A model generated the notes under the pieces. The model was not told the DNA's origin. It saw only the letters and a list, made by a program, of their open reading frames with translations, and did not search any database. Of a stretch of 64,000 nt of DNA, positions 21,364 to 34,136 are shown piece after piece; positions within the stretch are counted from its first letter, which is position 1; each line of letters opens with the position of its first letter. This DNA comes from Clavaria fumosa. Lineage: Eukaryota; Basidiomycota; Agaricomycetes; Agaricales; Clavariaceae. Both the position numbers and the translations under genes were made by a program. Location of the stretch: assembly GCA_951802425.1 (NCBI GenBank), contig OX637797.1:2480001-2544000 (forward strand). The letters run 5' to 3'.

Positions 21364-24309
21364 ATGCTAGACGACGGCGCAACTTCAAGCGGCGCCGAGC
21401 ATCCCCCTCCGAAGAAACAGCACACAAGCACAAAGGCCTCCTCCGTCAGGACAAGGCTGTCACCCGCTGATCCCAATCCGGACGGTCGTCTCCCGACCAA
21501 AAGAGCTCGAAAAGCGATAAACTGCGAACCTTGCAGGAACAGCAAGCTGAAATGTGACAGGTCAGGCTGCGAAAAGAGCGCATACAGCCCGGTTTTAATC
21601 CGTCGTGTTCCATCTCATACAGGAATCGCCCATGTTCCTCTTGTGTTCTCCGCGGTATGTCGTCCGAAATCGGTTCTCGGACATACGTCACCTCATCAAT
21701 CCATATGGCAGGCACCACCGTCATGTGCTATCAAGATGCCAGAGGTCACGACAATAACGCTGAACTCCATCTCCGAGGAGATGATATATAGTATGTCTTA
21801 ATTTGAAAACCATCATTTCTCACATTTCATAGCTCCTTATCTACTCAACACATTTTTCCTATGTGTCGTTGTATTCTTGTACAGCCGCGGCAATCACATC
21901 GATCCTGCTCAGGAAATCGCGCGCGTCCGCCACTCCATATCACTGATTGAGGCACATCTTTTCCCCCTCCAAAGGAATCAGCTTTCCAACTCGAACGTGC
22001 GCAATGCGAGCGAGAACATAGCATTAGTTCCTAAAAGAGAGCCTCCAGACCTTGACACTCAGGGCTCGGCTCCTGGCATGCTCGGCAGACAAGGACACGG
22101 TGGCCTATATGCAGGCGCTACCAGCGCTGCTACCCATCTAGTCTCGGTCAGGACTCCCATTCCTGGTATCGTTTTAGGTTCCTCGAAGGCTAACCTTCTC
22201 ATACCCTACAAAAACTCAGAATGACTCTGATGAGTCTTCAGACCGCTTGAGCCAATCCGCTGACGACGACGCTAACATAATGACTCACGAATACGACCGC
22301 GACCTGCTAACGCTTCTACCGCAAATTACCGTGATCGATGGCCTCATCGGATACTATTTCGAATATTGCAACTGGATATACCGTCACGTCAATCAACCTT
22401 CTTTTACCCGTGCTTGGGAGTTGTTCAAATCGGGAAGGTCGACGGATCGCATAGTGCTTGCCACCGCCTGCGTTATCCTCGCCGTAGCCGTCTACTATTT
22501 ACCTCCTGACCATCAACTCCTGCAGAGTTTTTCGGAAACTCACAATGAACTTGGAAACAGATACTATGATGTCATGCGGGCTGCGCTCTCTCGACATCAA
22601 GCAGAGTCTAGGACATATACACTAGATTTAGTGGAACTGTTGCTCATTCGGTGTCATTACCTGACACTTTCAAAGACAGACTCGGAAGAAATCTGGTCTG
22701 TAAAGGGTGAATTGCTTACCATCGGAACTGCCATGGGTCTTCATAGGGACCCTGGTAAATGGAGGATGCATAGGGATGTTGCTGAACGGCGAAGATGGTG
22801 CTGGGTTCGTCTTCCGTCTCATCTTATCATCTCCTAGGACAATTGGTAAAACTCACTCCGCCTAGTGGCATATCATTTTACTTGAGCGGTATGTCTCTCA
22901 CTCTTCGCGAGAATTGGACGTTGATTGATCTTCTCTCGCTTAGGTGGCAGGCCTTCATGTTTGGCCGACCGTTGGCTATAGCCCCAAACCATTGCGATAC
23001 TCAGCTTCCGTCTTATTGCCCTCGGGACACCGACGAATCTGGACGACTGTATCTTCCCAACATTGCTCTATTTCGCCTCGCCAGTATCCTCGGTGACATC
23101 ATGGACAATGCCGTTTCCGTCCGACCAGTGTCTTATGACGCCATCTTGGAAAACGACCGTGCGCTCACAAAATGGATGGACACTCTACCCGCCGAGCTTG
23201 ACCTGGACGAGTTCCGCGTCGCCCGCAGTCTCGCTTCACCCGACACAGCTGTCCGCCGTCTCGGTGTGCAGTCCGTCATCATCCGAACCGCTTTCTACCA
23301 TATCCGCTTCACACTGCATCGGCCCTTCGCGAGCGTCGCGCGAACCGAACCCCCAACGCGCACCGCGCGGAGCCTGGAGATCGCAGTGCGCGCGGCAGAC
23401 AAGCTGATCACGATGGTGTGCCAGGCGCGCCCAGACTTCCTCGCCAACTCGTCGCTTGCGGTGCCGGGGCATATGAACTGGGGGTCGTTCCACTGCTTCT
23501 CCGCGGCGATGTTCTTCTCGTTCCAGCTCATCGCCAAGCCGGACCAGCCGGGCGCGGCACTGTTCCGCGCGAACATCCGCAACGCGATGGCCACCCTCGA
23601 GCGTGCGCGAGGCGAGGCTGTCGCGGACAAGGGGTCCGATATCCTCCAAGCATTAGCTCCCTTGCATTCGGTCGAGTTCCTCGAAGGAAATTCGGAGCAG
23701 CGCGCGAAGAAGAAGGCTTCTGTGCTGAGCGCCGTCAGGAAGTTCGCGTTCCCTTACCACGACTCGCCCCCTTATCCTCGTCCTTTGACTGAGTCGCCTG
23801 GCAACTGGGTCAAGGACTCGCCATCCAACCCCGCTAGCTCCCCCAAGCTTAGGCCTACAGAGCAGCAGCAGCAACCGCCACCACCGTCGGTGTCACATTC
23901 GCATCAACATCAACAATCAATACACGGTTTGACTTCGATGTCGTCTGCTCACTCCGTGCCGTCCACGTCCATGCAAGCGGAGCATGAACAGCAGCAGATG
24001 CCGTCTACTATTCCGGCGTATGTACATGCCCCGCCCCTCACACCAACCCAAATCATGGCAACACCGCAGCACGTACATCCCGCAATGTCCACCACAGCAG
24101 TGACGTACGCGTCCCAGCGAGCGTATCATATGCAACCGCTACCGTCACAGTTGCAAGTATACGGGGATGGTTCGAGGTATACGCCGTACTTTAATCCCTC
24201 AGACGAGGCTACAATTTGGGGCGCGTCGGTCGGGTTTGGTCAGTCTGAATGGGCCCAGTTTCTGGACGTCATGCGGCCTGACGCTTCGTCAGCGTCATTG
24301 GGTCATTAG
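21364..24309 (+). CDS. Zn2Cys6 fungal transcription factor
   Basis: The N-terminal binuclear cluster is assembled across introns: exon 1 (21364-21560) has CEPCRNSKLKC, exon 2 (21623-21654) has CSSC, and exon 3 supplies the sixth Cys, giving CX2CX6CX5CX2CX8C. A basic stretch (KRARKAINC) precedes it. The fungal-specific transcription factor domain follows (from about 22290): YFEYCNWIYRHVNQPSF, then GTAMGLHRDPGKW, then QAFMFGRPLAI after two introns near 22810-22940. The C-terminal 200 residues are Pro/Gln/His-rich, a likely activation region. The protein would be a nuclear DNA-binding regulator. The exon 3 to 4 junction near 21800-21880 is unresolved. Target genes cannot be told from context. 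Confidence 0.88.
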
Positions 24310-24530
24310 GAGGTGAGACTTTGAGGACCTTGCCATTGCCTCAATGCATATCTATATCGCTTCAACTTTCGTGGAACATATTACATCAAATTGTACATAC
24401 CTTTCTTGGTTTTTTCCCCTTTCGGTTGGCTGGTTTCTCTGACATGACCATATCATCGCACGCTTTTGTAGCATATTTTATTTGTATGGGTTGAACACGG
24501 AATATGCGGTTGTACATAGCAGATATCTCT

Positions 24531-27500
24531 TTACATAGACAGCAAAGCGATAGGTTGTTCAGGCAGTATGGTCAGCCTATCCATCCTTTTGACACGAGTT
24601 TTAAGATCGTTCTGCAGCTGCTGACGGAGCACTTTCGCCGCCGGTGATAGATTATTCACGTCGGATGCGGCGGCCACCTGATCTATTAAGGTGTAGGGAA
24701 GCCAAGTCGACGACGTCGATTTGGTGGCTTCTCGAGCTATCTGGGCGTCAGCCTGACGAAAGCAAAATGTCAGGAATCGTCGACGAGGCGGAACTTTGAA
24801 TCCGAACCTTGTGAATCAGAGAGATCGTATACCCCAGGGCGGCCTCGAGGTTTTCATAACGAAGGCTGACTCGGATCAAGTATTCGTGGTGGTGCTCCTA
24901 TCAAACGATGTCATAAAGCTACGCAGACAATGGTCACAGCTACTTGCCTCTAATTTACTAATAAGCCATGGTGGTGGCGCCCAGAATCTATCAAAAGTCA
25001 AGATTGTTTCAAGTGTGGTCTTGCTGTATTTGTAATCCGTCTCGAGGCCATCATGACGCTCTAAAGACTGGCGCAGATAGCGCCAACCCCGGTCTGCTGG
25101 TGTCCCCGGCCAGGAAGTCAACTTGTCTGTGAGAAGCCAATCGGAGGTGTCTTGTTGCCTGCTCGGAATGCGCTCAGCGAAAGTAGAAACGAGAAGGAGG
25201 GCTGGCTGTTAATCTCACAGGACCACTTCTGGCGTTCTCGCCAGCTTCAAGCACTGATTAGTGAGATGAGCAAACAGATCAGACATGTCGACGTTGAGGC
25301 TACGAGCGGTGCCCATCGCGTAATTGAAGCGATTGGATTGAGCTAGCCGCAGGACAACCGAATGAGGAGGCAACAAGAATCCTACAAGAGGCGTGGGTCA
25401 AGTCCAATTTTTCTTCGAACACGGTGTTCGCCCACCTGCGACAGAAAGCAACGCGCCGCCTTCGCGAGCTATTTTGAGGCGGGCTGAGAGTAGCGCGTAT
25501 TCGTAGTGCATATCAGCCAGCTCAATAACTTCTGCGTCGTTTTGACCCGAAGTATATCTGACTTCGGGAATGTGCTTTGCCAGTTTTCGTCGCTTACGAG
25601 GCTGCAGAGAGGTCACTTAGTAATGATCAGGCGCGGGTTCTATGGAAACATATCACAGACCTCATGCCCGGCCTCCTGCTGCACGGGCAAAGCAATCCAA
25701 GCGGTTTTACTGTCAACCAAAGATAAAGAATTTATGGCTACTTGGTAGGCCTCAAGCTGTTCCTCAGCCAAGGCGATCAGAGTCGACGGATCGGTGAGAA
25801 GATTCTCCAATTTCCGCGCCCGTTGGTACATATGCAATGCAGCTGCGGTCGTGATCAGCCCAGATCTGCATTGATGAAACTCGGAACACACCGTTACGGT
25901 AGTCTCCTCTGGAAATAAACCACGAGTATAAGATCCTGGCGTAGAACGGACGTCCTCGAGGGTCGACATTGCGGGCCTTGTATGCGAGAGCACCTTGTAC
26001 CTCTTCGGAAAAACCAGCAAAATTGAACGTCATCAACTTTTCAACGGCATTGTCTTCGCACATCCTGTAAACCAAACGTAGGATGCGCTCTCCTTTCCTG
26101 TGGGCGTGTGTTTTCGTTCAGCCGCATGCATGGAGTCGAGTGACGACTTACAAGGGGTCCAGTGGCGCCGAAACAAGGGCAGCATACGCTTCCTCATACT
26201 GACAAAGTTCGGTGTTACCATCAATCAAGGCGTCCCAAAGGTCACTTGTATCCTCATTTGGATTAGCCACGGATAACGCGAGCTGCGCAAATGACACTCG
26301 ACAATGAGTCCAAGAATCCTTGAAAATTTTGAAGGCGCAGTGTTTATAGAATGCGAATTGGGAAGGCTCGTCGACCAACATTTTTAATGCGTCTTGATCC
26401 TCTCGCCGGAGACCATGGCGATGAGCTGCTCAAAGAAGCATGTCAATGTATGTTGCATGACTAAATGTAACTATAGTGACTCACTAAATCTTGCGGCGAC
26501 TTTCTCTAGCAGATAGGCTGCATCATCGCCTCGCCCCGCACGCACAAGCAATTCTGCTTGTAAATACGTCACTCCTGGCGTTCTCGGAAGCCAGGCGAGG
26601 AGCTGGCTGGCCGTTTCAGTGTATCCCAGCTTTGCTACCTGGTTACAAAACCCAACCTCGTGTGCACTTGCTCGTGAGGGTGACGCGGATTCAAGCAGAC
26701 GGGTTTGATCGAGCCAGATGTGCGCCGCGCGCGCAATGTTAGGGGTGTGCAGGCAATCGACGAGCATGCAGTGAACCAGATTGTACGATGGCACGAATTG
26801 AGATCGGCTGTTAGATGATACATGCATGTTTCCCAAGCGTGAGACCACATCATCATCTGGATCGCCCGTCGTAAATTGAGCGTTGGGGCTTGCAACTTGT
26901 CGAACCGCGAAGCGAAGGAATGCGATGCCCCTAAAGACGGAGAACGCTTCATCCAAGAGGGGAAGAGACCAGTTGTGATCGGGAAGAAACAAAAACAGTG
27001 CCATGATAGAGAGAGCAAATTCGTATCTTGCATGTATAGTAGAGGCCACGTAATTAGAAATGAGCGCTTTAGACCACTCGGAGTGTGTGGGTGGGGGCTG
27101 AGGTGCGGAAAGGTCGATTTCCACTTCTTCAACGACCTCTTCCTTCACCGTGTCGAGTACCCCCAGCGTGCTGATCATAGAGTGTACAGCTTCTCGCAGG
27201 TCCTCCACACTTTGCAGGCGGCCATTGATCCAGGCGTCCAAGCCTTCCTCCAGGTATTCCCTTAATTCAATCTGATCCGCCGCGTCCTTGATCAAGTCCG
27301 AAAGTGTGCACGCAATCTCTTGGTGACATATGGCCACAACTTGGTTTTCCACCAACCGCACCGCTTCGCGCCCCAGTCTGGTTCGGAGCGTCCACAAAAT
27401 CTCCATCAGGTTGGACGGGTCGTCGTTGGCAGACATACCTGCAGCGAGACGACGCATTGATCGTGTCTGCTCATCATCTGAAACAAGACATCCCACCCTT

Positions 27501-29159
27501 TCTCTTTCGATGACAAGGATGAGTCTTTTACCCCCTTCAACCGCCAACGCAAGCGGGCTCCGCGCGCCACGTTCGAGGTCTCGACATCGGGCAATGAAGC
27601 CTTCCCAGTCGCGCTTGAGGGCACTCCAATACTTGTCGTACTGAAGAGCCCCAGTGAGTGGATCGCACTGCAGGTTGACGGTGCAGCCAACCGAAGCAGC
27701 AATATTCTCGGCCAACGACGAATACGCCCCGCGTAAGTGAGGGTTGGATAGGTCGGGTAAATTGAGATGGGCGCTGGTGTATTGATCGATGGCGGTGCGT
27801 AATGTGAAAGTCGAAAACATTCCCGGCCTCATGATTGCCGCGAGGAACTTATCCGTCAGCGAGCCGGGCACAAGGAGCAGTTCGTCAAGGTACGACGGGG
27901 TCAGCTCTGGTTCCTCTGGATACGTGGCACGCTTCCAAACACATCCCACATCCAACCCATCGAACTCGGTCAAATCCAACGGAGTCTTCTCTATTGACGA
28001 CTGTCCTTGCCCGTCCCATAAAACATGCAAAGTCTGGTCAACGACAATAAAATCCTGAAGATGGCAGTGAGCGCTAGAAGCCGAGCAATCTATTTTTCCC
28101 AGGTCATAGAGCTGATCGTCCTCCATTTTTAGTAGCTGAAAGAAACCGCCCGAGGTGGCAGAAGATAGTGTGGGTACGAAGGCCAAGAGGTAAAGGTCCA
28201 CTCCAGACGGGTCAGCAGAAAATACTTTGATTAAGTTCTGCCGCTCTTCATCAAAGAGTAAGTGAGGTTTACTTCCGCTAGCAGGTGTTGCTTGTGGGAG
28301 GGCATCCCTACCCAGCGATAGGGCAAGGACTTTGGAAGCGACGCAGCCTCTTTTGGGAGACCAAACTCGTACAGTGCGATCCCGGGACAACGTCCATATG
28401 TAACCTATTTCAGTAGGCGGAGGAACAGTTGTCATTGAAATGATTTCTGAGTCATAGGAGGATGTAGGCTGCAGAGTGGGCAAGAACGAGGCGAGAGTAT
28501 GGAGGAAAGAGGTGTGCTGAAGCACAGATTCAACCCAGACATCTAGAGATCGCTTCAGACACTCAAAGTTACACGCAGCAAGCGCCACACTTGCCGTCTC
28601 TCCTCTCATCTCCGAGGCTCTCACTCTCTATGCGTAACAACGAACCGTTTTTCTGTCCAATGACTACGCAATGCGCTCCCTGGACGTGTACCAAGCCTTC
28701 GACGGTCCCCGTTATATTTTTAATAAAATATTCACGACACCAGTTGGGGCGAATTGCTTGAGTCCAGAGTTTGCCTTCGTCGATGGGCAGAACAAGACGG
28801 TATATGGACCCAATTTGCGTTACAGCGACGACATGTATTTCTGATCGATTCCACAGAAAAATTGCTGGGTATTCGAGAACGGGGGATGGAAAAACAAAGC
28901 GAAAGGGTCTGATTTCCGTGGATAGCGAGAGGAGTTCCAAGATCAAGCCTTGGTGCAGGACACGAAGAATCACCGTTCCGGCGAGAGTTTCATAAAGCGT
29001 CGTGGAGTACGTAGCATGTTCAACAGGTGTTCCGGCCGGATCAATTGCTCTGGGAAGAGGCGCGTGCTGACGCGCCGTCTGTATTGGTATAGCGGTGATT
29101 TGAGAGGAAGGATAGAGAGAGGTGAGTTGCGCGGCGACTAAAAACTCCCCTGGATCCAT
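24531..29159 (-). CDS. Nucleoporin Nup120/Nup160 family
   Basis: Multi-exon gene on the minus strand. I choose the ATG at 29159 (MDPGEFLVAAQL) and a stop at 24531. The N-terminal half is beta-propeller-like, including SEIISMT...YIWTLSRDRTVRVWSPKRG, a WD-type strand that the Nup120/160 family shows. A large exon (about 28600-26480) continues into an all-helical region (for example SNYVASTIHARYEFALSIMALFLFLPD). Smaller exons down to 24531 complete the helical C-terminus (TLIDQVAAASDV near the end). The protein is part of the Y-shaped (Nup107-160) scaffold of the nuclear pore. Total length is roughly 1,300-1,400 aa. Exact borders of several introns, including the one near 28620, are not fixed. 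Confidence 0.8.
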
Positions 29160-31543
29160 TAAAGCTGGCACAGAATGTGAAGAGTGCAGGTGAAAACTGC
29201 AGTCAGCGTGCCCTGCAGCACTAGTAGACCGGCGAGGACGGCAGACTGACGAGGACGGTGAGGTTGAAGTGGCAGAACCGTGAACTGGTGACCGTGACCC
29301 ACGCGTTCCTGAAAGCACGTGACTAAACGTGGTTTCCTACAAAAAGCTTCCTACCCTTCGCTTATGCCAGGACTCCGGAAAATTTGAAATTGACTTTCTT
29401 CAAGGTACCACATACGTCGTGTACGCACGGGCGCGTTTTTCACATTAACGCTGCGTAACTTGTGTTAGAGCCGCGAAGGTTCGGTCGGACCGCAACACCG
29501 TGCACCTTGCCGTGCGACGTGCGCACCCCGTGAGCCTAACATCCGTGCAGTTCAACGCAGAGTCCAAAGCTATAAATGCCCGGCTCTGCTTGGTAATTGC
29601 GTAGGCTTACAGGGCAAGTGGTCTGCTCATTTCAAATTGCCAACGTATATTAGCAATGTACATACTTCATAATGAGGTTGTGTGCCACAAATACAGTGGT
29701 CACTCGGGTCATTTTGACGGGGTTGTGGATGAACGGCTACTTCAAAGCTGAGAACGAGTGAGTAAAAACCCGCGGCACGCGCGAGGCTCGCCTAATGATC
29801 TTGAGAGATAACCGTGACCCCAGCCTGGCCCCCCGATCAGACTAACCAACTTTGCGAAGTGCGAGCCATAAAAAATCGAAGCCATCACAGATCTTTGAAA
29901 AATCTTGCAGCGAGGAAGTCAAAAGCCCGTAATCTTGCAAATTTCCGCCCGTTCCGTGCTTCGGTAAACGCAATGCAAGAGGTATTCGACCAAGATAGAT
30001 TCGACTGTACCTAGCATATGATGAGATCCTCCCGATTTAATGGCCGTGTGCAAGACCCAGGCAAACCCTAGTCAGAACCTCAAAGCGGCGGAGAGGAATA
30101 ATTATGGAAGAACAAGCATTGGTAGCGCATTGCCCGACGTCATGAGGTAAGTAAGGGTTGATTGATGGAATCCAATGCAAAACCGCTAAGTCGATGCGGC
30201 CCTTGCCTCGCTACGTCGTAAGGATATCGCGGAGATTCACTTCTGTATCGGCTGTTCGAAGCCAAAATACACGCAACTCACCATCCTTGAAGCTTGACGA
30301 CGCGTTACCGGCATGTCAATTCCTTTCATGTGAAAGCGCTGAAAGGTATCAATGGCCTGAATTACCGCAGCAAATGGCAGTTAAGGCCGGCTGTTCCGGA
30401 AACGCATCAAAGCCACGAATCGGCCAGAAGATCGCCCATAATGAAAATGTTGGTATCGATGAGATGAATGGCAGTGCGGGGATCAGAACCAGTTCGATCT
30501 CCATATGCTCCACCCTCGTTCGGTGAACTGCTTATCCGGCGCAGCGATACCGAAATGAGCCACAGTAGAAATTGTTGACAGGATGTCCGCTTTCCAGATG
30601 TTGTGATAGGATTTCGGTGCAGGGGGTGTTGGCGAAGAGTTCAAATCCACGAGAGTCTTGAAGGGACCAAAGATTATGTCTTCCAGGATGAAACTGGATT
30701 CAGCCAAGGATTATCAGCAGTACTGTGAGTAGAAATGGACGGTTGAAAGGTCCAGACCTTGAGGAAACTCCGCGTCAGGCAACCCCGTCTGCGCGCCGTG
30801 GCGCAGACCATGCTTCTCCTCTGATGACCGTACACGCGTCTAGCCGGTTGTACACACGACGGATTGATACGAGGCGTTGACTCGAACATGGGTTAGTCTT
30901 TCCACCTCTCTTCACTTGCGACTCCCGAACGACGCCGTCCATGACCCTGCTTGGATGCTCAACTCAATGAGCACTCCCGCTCACTGTTCGGTCCGGCGGA
31001 GCATCTGGCAATGCTTATTGCTACATCTAGCCTTCGCCGTGCCTCGCCCCGCGTCGCCAATTTGAAACCCGAGAAAGATGGCCAATAATCTGTTGGAGAT
31101 CTGCTTCCGCAAGGGGAGGTCGTGCCGCATTAATCACCCTCTCCGGGAGGACGTGTCCTTCGCTTCCCCTATTTTCATACTCTGCGCGTAAGAAATTTCG
31201 AGGCATGATCGGTAACATTCACCTCATGCCAAAAAATCCGTTTCACTCTTCTTGCTAGCTGCTAGCCAGTTAGCGATCGAGATGGCAAGCACGGTCTCCT
31301 CATTGCGCGCACGTCTGAGCGGGCGGATGGAATATTTAAAGGGTTCCTGTCACCACCTACCCCCCTCCGAGACGATAGGGCCTTGTCCCTGGCTGCCGGA
31401 TTGAGCTTTAGCCGCTCTCTTCTCGAGCTCACAAGCATTTCCAAAAAAATACGGGCTCCGGTTCTGTGAGTCAGCAACACAATACTCCAACTGGAGCAAA
31501 TTATTTGTGACCGAGCCTACCCCTTCACAGCAGCCTGAACGCG
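29160..31543. other. Long spacer with a possible gene remnant
   Basis: A TATAAA word at about 29570 precedes a 29-codon ATG frame at 29671 that soon stops, with a GTGAGT donor at its end; I cannot extend it. On the minus strand around 30480-30710 a frame reads like a protein core (SYHNIWKADILSTI, VAHFGIAAPDKQF) but I could not join it to flanking exons or name it. The rest shows nothing convincing. Confidence 0.3.
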
Positions 31544-32058
31544 ATGGATCAGCACGTCACTTTCAACTCTATCTTGTTCCCTTCTGACGGACGCCCGCCG
31601 CATCTCGTCCAGCTGATGACAAGTCCAGCAGGCACGTCTGCAACCGGTCAAGTGACTCGCGTACCACATCCCGAGGTGCATATGGATAATGTCGCCGAAG
31701 GAGCAGGCCGTCCCTGGGGATATCATGTCAGTTCAAGACGAGACGAGGAGCATGCCCGAGACTGATGATTTGATCCGTTTCTTTGCAGTTCGTAGAGGCC
31801 CTCGATGGGATGAATCGTAAATTTGCGAATCCTTATGTCATTTTCTATCCCCGAGCGTCCAGGGACGGCATGGCTTTTCCTATCAACAAATGTATTCGTG
31901 AAATTCAGGGAAGACTCTTCGTTGAGGAGAAAGCTTGGCGAGGTGCCATCGTCATTGCAAAGTACCGAGACAGCCCCTGGACATCTATGATGCACGCTTC
32001 GATGGCAGATTTTCCGATCCTGAAGAACTATCTCATGACTCATGGCTCCCCTTTGTAG
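31544..32058 (+). CDS. Small conserved-looking hypothetical protein
   Basis: Two exons (31544-31726, 31789-32058) with a 62-nt intron ending CTTTGCAG join in frame to 150 aa. The sequence is balanced and non-repetitive, starting MDQHVTFNSILFPSDG and containing VHMDNVAEGAGRPWGYHF across the junction and KYRDSPWTSMMHASMADFP near the end. I see no signal peptide, membrane segment or known catalytic motif. It looks like a compact cytosolic domain, but I do not know the family. Confidence 0.6.
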
Positions 32059-32310
32059 GTATGTGGCAGCCTGAATTCCTCTGCGACCCAGGCTCAATAT
32101 ATCCTCGTTGCAGGCTAACAGTTAACATTGTCATCTTCTCCGTCACAAGGTTCGCACACGACCCGACATGCCGCCAAAAGCAGGACTGGCCGCGGTACGC
32201 AAGTTGCTCAGTTCTTATCAATCAGCTACGGTATCCATTATACCCTATTCGCGCAACGGATCATACTGCATATTTATCCCAAGCACCGCACAAATGATAC
32301 ATATATTTAT

Positions 32311-33676
32311 TCAGAGTTCGTCGTGAGCTGCGTCTTGCGGGTTGGCATCTGGTCTGGGATGACCATACTTGTCGCTCTCCTTTGTCCTCTTCTTCGGACG
32401 CGCACTCTGCTCTTGTCCAGCCGCTGGACCTCCTGCATCACAAGGTGCAGGGATAGGGCTTGCAGGATCGATTGGATGATGTAAAACCCTTCCGACTTTG
32501 ACGTAAGTTTCATGCTCCGCAAAGAACTTCTTCCAGTGCTCGAGACTCTGCAAAAAATAACAAGAGCTTGTTAGAAAGTATGTATGACTCGGCCCTGAGG
32601 GTTGCAAACGGCATAGAAAGGGAACAAAATGATACATGCATTTTGTTCTTCCTCGTCAAGCCCTCGCACATCATGTGTTCGGTGTGTTTCAAAGCACCCT
32701 GTCGCGAACGCTCTCGCGGCATCGATGCCGGCACTAATGGGGCCATAACGCCGTCAGCGAGAGACGAGATATTGGGAAGAACATTGCCCGTTGACGAATA
32801 GCGACTGACTCACAAAATGTGATAGGGGCCTCCTGGCCCGTAGGTCACCCGATTACTACTCACATCATACACATCGCCGTCAATCTGTAAAGAAAAACAA
32901 AGAAACCGTCACGGTGCAGTGTACGGAGGATATCTTAAACGTACCGCTATGTACACGGGCATGCCTGCCTTCGAGCCATCATAAGAAGCAAGGGTCCCTT
33001 CCGAAATTAGTCGATTGCTGCTTTCCTGCGGCAGAAACACGGAGAATGGAGGCAAAAGGTGGAATCACATTACGACACCGAAGGAGCCATCAGAACGACG
33101 TAATCAGCGTCAACGGCAGGGATTCCAGGGAAACACGGAAAAACGACTCAACCGGCCACATCCGCTTCAAATTCGTCCACCGCGTCCGATACTCCCACAA
33201 AAAGTCGCCCGTGAAGAACTTGCCCGCGAGGAGCACGATGAGCACGGTGAACGCGAGCACCCTGATGAGGTCCAGGACCCCGACGTCGTACACGGCGGTC
33301 GGGTCTCGCTCGGGCCGCCCCGCCTTCTCTCCGCGCGCGAGCTTGGCGGCGCGCTCCTTCTCGCGCTCTTCCCAGGCGCGGTGTTCGGCCTCTTGTCGCT
33401 CGCGGTGGCGTTGATATCTGTACAGCAGAGGCAGTTCGAATCGTTTGCGGCAATCGAGAAGAGCCACCGATGAGTAGGGCTCATGATTTAAAAAATTTGC
33501 ACGCACACAAGAAAAGGTCGGTTTGCTTTCTTGTTGGACACCATCCTGTTTGGAATGTGTGGGTCTGGGACGAGCTCCTCTGCGGGGTCACGCTCAGCCG
33601 CAGCTGGAGCTGGAGCTGGAGCTGGCGCAGGCTCAGTGGCGCCTTGTTGCGGGTTGGTAGAGTCGACGGTGGACAT
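32311..33676 (-). CDS. Membrane protein with cytochrome b5-like (MAPR-type) domain and C-terminal HDEL
   Basis: Six exons (33676-33507, 33417-33153, 33025-32945, 32884-32814, 32733-32640, 32547-32311) give 305 aa. The N-terminus is Pro/Ala-rich, then comes a charged coil, then one membrane segment (LDLIRVLAFTVLIVLLAG, about residues 105-125). The cytochrome b5-like heme/steroid-binding fold follows: VYIAIDGDVYDVSSN, TYGPGGPYH, and DAARAFATGCF, as in progesterone-receptor-membrane-component and Dap1 proteins. The last four residues are HDEL, the yeast ER-lumen retention signal, implying ER residence with the domain possibly luminal. The fifth intron appears to use a GC donor (AAT|GCATGT), since no GT donor keeps the frame. 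In this family the heme is often bound by Tyr. Confidence 0.83.
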
Positions 33677-34136
33677 GGGCGCAGACTGTGAAAGGTAGGG
33701 TGAGTCTTGTAGGGCACCCTTTACAAGAGCAATAGTTTAGAACACAATTGGTCTAGGTGGCGAACAATTTCACCACGCGACACTTGCTGAATGTGACATG
33801 AGAATGCATACTATTTCCTTCTGACATTACAGTATATGCTACGTAGAGTATTGCGGAGGCGACAACAATTAGTTTACACCGGATTGGATGAATATGAGGA
33901 GGGGGAGAAAGAGTCTAATAGAATTAAGAAGGGAAACCATGCTAATGCAGACGACTTACGAAAGTTTTAAAAAAGGACGACAGTGTGAAATAGATAAAAA
34001 ACCACCCAGGGCCTATGCGCAGACCATGTTGCGTGTACAACAGTGATCGCCGAAAGCGGGGAACAAGAAAACCCCCGCGGAAATAGCAAGGGTGGTCGAT
34101 ACAAGAAGTCCAACGCCGGAATGCTCGGGTGCAGCA
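33677..34136. other. Intergenic, no recognisable gene
   Basis: Region between the start of the cytochrome b5-fold gene and the 3' end of the RGS gene. No convincing coding frame; presumably promoter and 3' sequences. Confidence 0.5.
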
